DNA from: DASTYK01 sp964384585
GTDB lineage: Bacteria; Gemmatimonadota; Gemmatimonadetes; Longimicrobiales; RSA9
Reading direction: 5' to 3'
DNA length: 8,032 nucleotides
Assembly: GCA_964384585.1 (NCBI GenBank)
Contig: CAYLME010000153.1
Location: 1-8,032, forward strand
Shown here: positions 5,716 through 8,032 of the stretch, piece after piece
Numbering within the stretch: position 1 is the first letter of the stretch
How the letters are laid out: each line of letters begins with the position of its first letter
Program-made: the position numbers and the translations under genes
Notes under the pieces: model-generated
What the model was told of the DNA's origin: nothing
What the model saw: the letters and a program-made list of their open reading frames with translations, nothing else
Database searches by the model: none

Positions 5716-6923
5716 CGCTCGACCGCTTCCTCGAGTCGCTCAGCCCGCACGACGTATCGGTCGTGCTCGCACTGCGTGAACTCGTGCCCCGCGCGGACAG
5801 CACCGGTTGCTTCGAGCGCGGCGAATGGGTCGCCGCTGTGCTCACGGCGCAGGGAAACCTGCCGGGCGCGCATCCGGCCATCGCAAATGCGGCCGCGGCG
5901 GGCGACATTCCCGAACCCGGCGACGTCGATCGCTACCTGGAGCAGGCGGTCATCGGGCGGCTCGCCGCAGACGGCCTGGCGGTCGCACGGCCGGCATCGG
6001 AGGCATGGGAGCGGGTCTGCCTGCAGGGCGTCGCTCTGGACGCGCTGGGTGCCCGCGACGAGTGGGTGGAGCGTCTGGACGTCGCGGTAAGGAACTTGCT
6101 CGAAGGGGAAGAGCGCCAGTCCGCCGCGACGCGGGCGACTGAGCCGCTCGATGGTGAGGGCAGCCGCCTGTGGGCGCGCGGACTGGTCAAGATCTACCGC
6201 AAGCGTCGCGTTGTTGCAGACGTGGACGTGGAGGTCCGGCAGGGCGAGATCGTCGGGCTGCTGGGGCCGAACGGGGCGGGGAAGACGACGACGTTCTACA
6301 TGATCGTCGGACTGATTTCTCCCGACGGCGGGCAGGTGTTCCTGGACGAGCAGGAATTGACGAAGCTGCCGATGTACAGGCGGGCGCGGCTGGGGATCGG
6401 CTACCTTGCACAGGAGCCATCGATCTTCCGTCGGCTGACGGTCGAGGAGAATATCCTGGCCATCCTGGAGACGATGAAGCTGTCGCGCGCGGAGCGGAAG
6501 CAGCGTCTCGACGAGTTGCTGGACGAGCTGGGCCTGCGGCATCTCCGGAAGTCGAAGGCGTACTCGCTTTCGGGTGGCGAGCGACGCCGACTGGAGATCA
6601 CGCGCGCGCTCGTGACGCAGCCGAAGTTCATGCTGCTGGACGAGCCGTTTGCGGGCGTTGACCCGATCGCGGTGCACGATATCCAGCAGATCGTCGCCGA
6701 CCTGCGGCATCGCGGGATCGGCGTGATCATCACCGACCACAACGTCGAGCAGACGCTCGACATCGTGGATCGCGCCTACATCATGTACGACGGCCATGTC
6801 CGTGTCTCGGGCACGGTGCAGGAGCTGGTCTGGAACGACGAAGTGGCCGAGATCTACTTCGGCCCGACACTTACGGCGCGCATGCGCCAGCGATATCAAC
6901 GTCCGGAAGTGGCAGCGGTATGA
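5712..6923 (+). CDS. lptB: LPS export ABC ATPase LptB with a ~155-residue N-terminal extension
   Basis: Cytoplasmic ATPase that, as a dimer with membrane partners LptF and LptG (not in this window), powers extraction of LPS from the inner membrane. The 403 residues divide in two. Residues 155-403 are a complete LptB: Walker A GPNGAGKTT (185-193), Q-loop YLAQEPSIFRRLTVEENI (231-248, with the IFRRL typical of LptB), signature LSGGERRR (286-293), Walker B MLLDE (307-311), D-loop AGVDP (314-318), switch His343 in ITDHNV, and the C-terminal IYFGPTL. E. coli LptB is 241 residues. Residues 1-154 match no domain I recognise. They look helical and soluble, begin LDRFLESLSPHDVSVVLALR, and keep the GC-rich third-position codon use of the neighbours. 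No stop or frameshift separates the parts. The ATG at 5712 has a strong ribosome binding site and overlaps the upstream stop (ATGA). The stop overlaps rpoN likewise. Confidence 0.95.
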   Translation: MTLDRFLESLSPHDVSVVLALRELVPRADSTGCFERGEWVAAVLTAQGNLPGAHPAIANAAAAGDIPEPGDVDRYLEQAVIGRLAADGLAVARPASEAWERVCLQGVALDALGARDEWVERLDVAVRNLLEGEERQSAATRATEPLDGEGSRLWARGLVKIYRKRRVVADVDVEVRQGEIVGLLGPNGAGKTTTFYMIVGLISPDGGQVFLDEQELTKLPMYRRARLGIGYLAQEPSIFRRLTVEENILAILETMKLSRAERKQRLDELLDELGLRHLRKSKAYSLSGGERRRLEITRALVTQPKFMLLDEPFAGVDPIAVHDIQQIVADLRHRGIGVIITDHNVEQTLDIVDRAYIMYDGHVRVSGTVQELVWNDEVAEIYFGPTLTARMRQRYQRPEVAAV

Positions 6924-8032
6924 GCTCGATGAAGACTGGTCTCTACCAGGGGACACAGCTCAAGCAGGAGATGAAGATCAATCCACGCCTGTACCAGGCG
7001 ATGGATCTCCTGTACATGCCGCTGCTCGACCTGCAGCAGCATATCAAGCAGGAGATGCTGAACAACCCGTTCCTGGACCTGGAGGAGCCGCAGGTCACGG
7101 ACGAGGAGACGCAGGTCAAGGACGAGCAGAAGGAGCGGGAGAAGGAGAAGGAGCAGGAAGAGATCGACTGGGAGGAGATCCTCCTGGACGGTTTCGAGGC
7201 GGGCGGCCGGCGCGCGGAGTACGAGGACAAGGAGTACTACGAGCCGGTTTCGGTCGATACGCGCGACCTCTATGACCACCTGCGCGACCAGCTGATGCTG
7301 ATGCCGATGGCGCCGCGGGACATCCTGCTGGGCGAGGAGTTCATCGGCAACATCGACGAGAACGGCTACCTTACGTGTCCGGTCGAGGACGTCGTGACGG
7401 GACTGAACTCGTGGGTCGCCGAGAACGGTGATGCGTGGGAGCAGGACGCCGGCGAGTCGCTGCGGTCGTTCGCGTTCGAAGAGGGCGAGCGGATGCTGAA
7501 GGAGATCCAGGGCTTCGACCCGCCCGGCATCGCTGCCCGCAACCTGCGCGAGTGCCTGTTGTTGCAGATGCAGGACCAGGAGCTGGAGGACACGCTCGCG
7601 TACCGCATCGTGCACGACTACTTCGACCAGTTGATCAACCATCGCTGGTCGGAGATCTCGAAGGATCTTTCGATCACGCCACGGGACGTGCAGTCGGCGG
7701 CCGACGAGATCGCCAAGCTGGACCCCAAGCCGGGCCTCAAGTACGCGGCGCCGGGCGACAACTACATCACGCCCGATCTGATCGTGGACAAGATCGACGG
7801 TGAGTATCTCGTCTTTCTGAACGACACGAGCCTGCCGCGGCTCAAGCTGTCACGTGCATACCGCGAGATCGCGAAGGACAAGTCCAAGTTCAAGGGTGAG
7901 AACAAGGAGTTCATCTCGAACAAGCTGAACTCCGCGAACTGGATGATCCAGGCGATCGAGCAGCGCCGGCAGACCATGCTGAAGGTGATGAACTTCATCG
8001 TCGACCGGCAGCGGGACTGCTTCGAGCGGGGC
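6920..8032 (+). CDS. rpoN: RNA polymerase sigma-54 factor, N-terminal part (3' end outside window)
   Basis: Sigma-54 directs RNA polymerase to -24/-12 promoters that need an enhancer-binding ATPase. The frame stays open to the window edge and gives 371 residues of an expected ~480-500. Region I is typical: LKQEMKINPRLYQAMDLLYM (14-33), then LDLQQHIKQEMLNNPFLDLE (36-55). Region II (59-90) is very charged, with DEQKEREKEKEQEE. The core-binding region shows IGNIDENGYL (142-151), IQGFDPPGIAARNLRECLL (196-214), LDPKPGL (267-273), YITPDLIV (282-289) and ANWMIQAIEQRRQTMLKV (339-356). The sequence ends at RQRDCFERG, so the helix-turn-helix and the RpoN box are not visible. About 16-18 residues more than usual separate GYL from FDPPG. 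The start ATG overlaps the lptB stop (ATGA), with only GGAAG ten bases upstream. The lptB-rpoN adjacency is widely conserved. Confidence 0.96.
   Translation, partial: MSSMKTGLYQGTQLKQEMKINPRLYQAMDLLYMPLLDLQQHIKQEMLNNPFLDLEEPQVTDEETQVKDEQKEREKEKEQEEIDWEEILLDGFEAGGRRAEYEDKEYYEPVSVDTRDLYDHLRDQLMLMPMAPRDILLGEEFIGNIDENGYLTCPVEDVVTGLNSWVAENGDAWEQDAGESLRSFAFEEGERMLKEIQGFDPPGIAARNLRECLLLQMQDQELEDTLAYRIVHDYFDQLINHRWSEISKDLSITPRDVQSAADEIAKLDPKPGLKYAAPGDNYITPDLIVDKIDGEYLVFLNDTSLPRLKLSRAYREIAKDKSKFKGENKEFISNKLNSANWMIQAIEQRRQTMLKVMNFIVDRQRDCFERG

Noticed and set aside
6096..6173. Alternative TTG start at 6096 giving a normal-sized LptB
   Set aside because: The AAGGA before it is only about three bases away, and no ATG or GTG is better placed. 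The upstream ATG has a strong ribosome binding site and coding-type composition follows it. I kept it as a possible refutation of the fusion.
5661..6956. Long open frame on the minus strand (431 codons) opposite lptB
   Set aside because: It mirrors a complete ABC ATPase and starts within rpoN. There is no ribosome binding site or domain, and it is best explained as an antisense shadow.
7110..7170. Purine-rich repetitive stretch in rpoN as a repeat element
   Set aside because: It is explained by Lys/Glu codons (AAG, GAG) of the acidic, charged region II of sigma-54.

Overview
The window is a compact, GC-rich (about two thirds by eye), gap-free run of eight genes, all on the + strand. It comes from an outer-membrane-bearing (diderm) bacterium that makes lipopolysaccharide. 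Gene order: pyrG (3' part), kdsA, kdsC, kdsD, lptC, a long lptA/OstA-like gene, lptB with an N-terminal extension, and rpoN (5' part). Pathway genes and order are clear from conserved motifs. The phylum is inference: a lipoprotein-type LptC, a long multi-repeat OstA-like protein, a metal-type KdsA and the general protein character fit Gemmatimonadota or a related non-proteobacterial diderm best. No signature here proves that.

Layout. Bases 1-1247 hold the C-terminal three quarters of CTP synthase. Bases 1244-3686 hold three Kdo-pathway enzymes: KdsA, KdsC and KdsD. Bases 3695-6923 hold three lipopolysaccharide-transport (Lpt) genes: a small lipoprotein-like LptC, a 493-residue secreted OstA/LptA-like protein, and an LptB ATPase with about 155 extra residues in front of the ABC domain. 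Bases 6920-8032 hold the start of sigma-54, cut off before its DNA-binding C-terminus. No stretch of 300 bases lacks a gene. I see no tRNA, rRNA, CRISPR, insertion sequence or terminator.

How the genes work together. KdsD makes arabinose 5-phosphate, KdsA condenses it with PEP to Kdo 8-phosphate, and KdsC releases Kdo. Kdo must then be activated with CTP by KdsB, which is not in the window, and PyrG supplies CTP. LptC, the OstA-like protein and LptB are the inner-membrane-to-periplasm part of the machine that carries finished LPS to the outer membrane. LptF, LptG and LptD must be encoded elsewhere. The kdsD/kdsC-lptC-lptA-lptB-rpoN order is a classical proteobacterial neighbourhood. Here it is joined to pyrG-kdsA, another known pairing.

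Six of the seven gene junctions overlap (five ATGA, one TGATG), which suggests one translationally coupled operon. The exception is kdsD/lptC. There an 8-base AT-rich gap carries a perfect extended -10 box (TGGTATAAT) placed so that transcription would begin at about the lptC ATG. This looks like an internal promoter giving a leaderless lptC mRNA. That site and the LptB N-terminal extension are the two most notable features. I did not find a wholly new system; this is mainly a core LPS locus with several unusual details.
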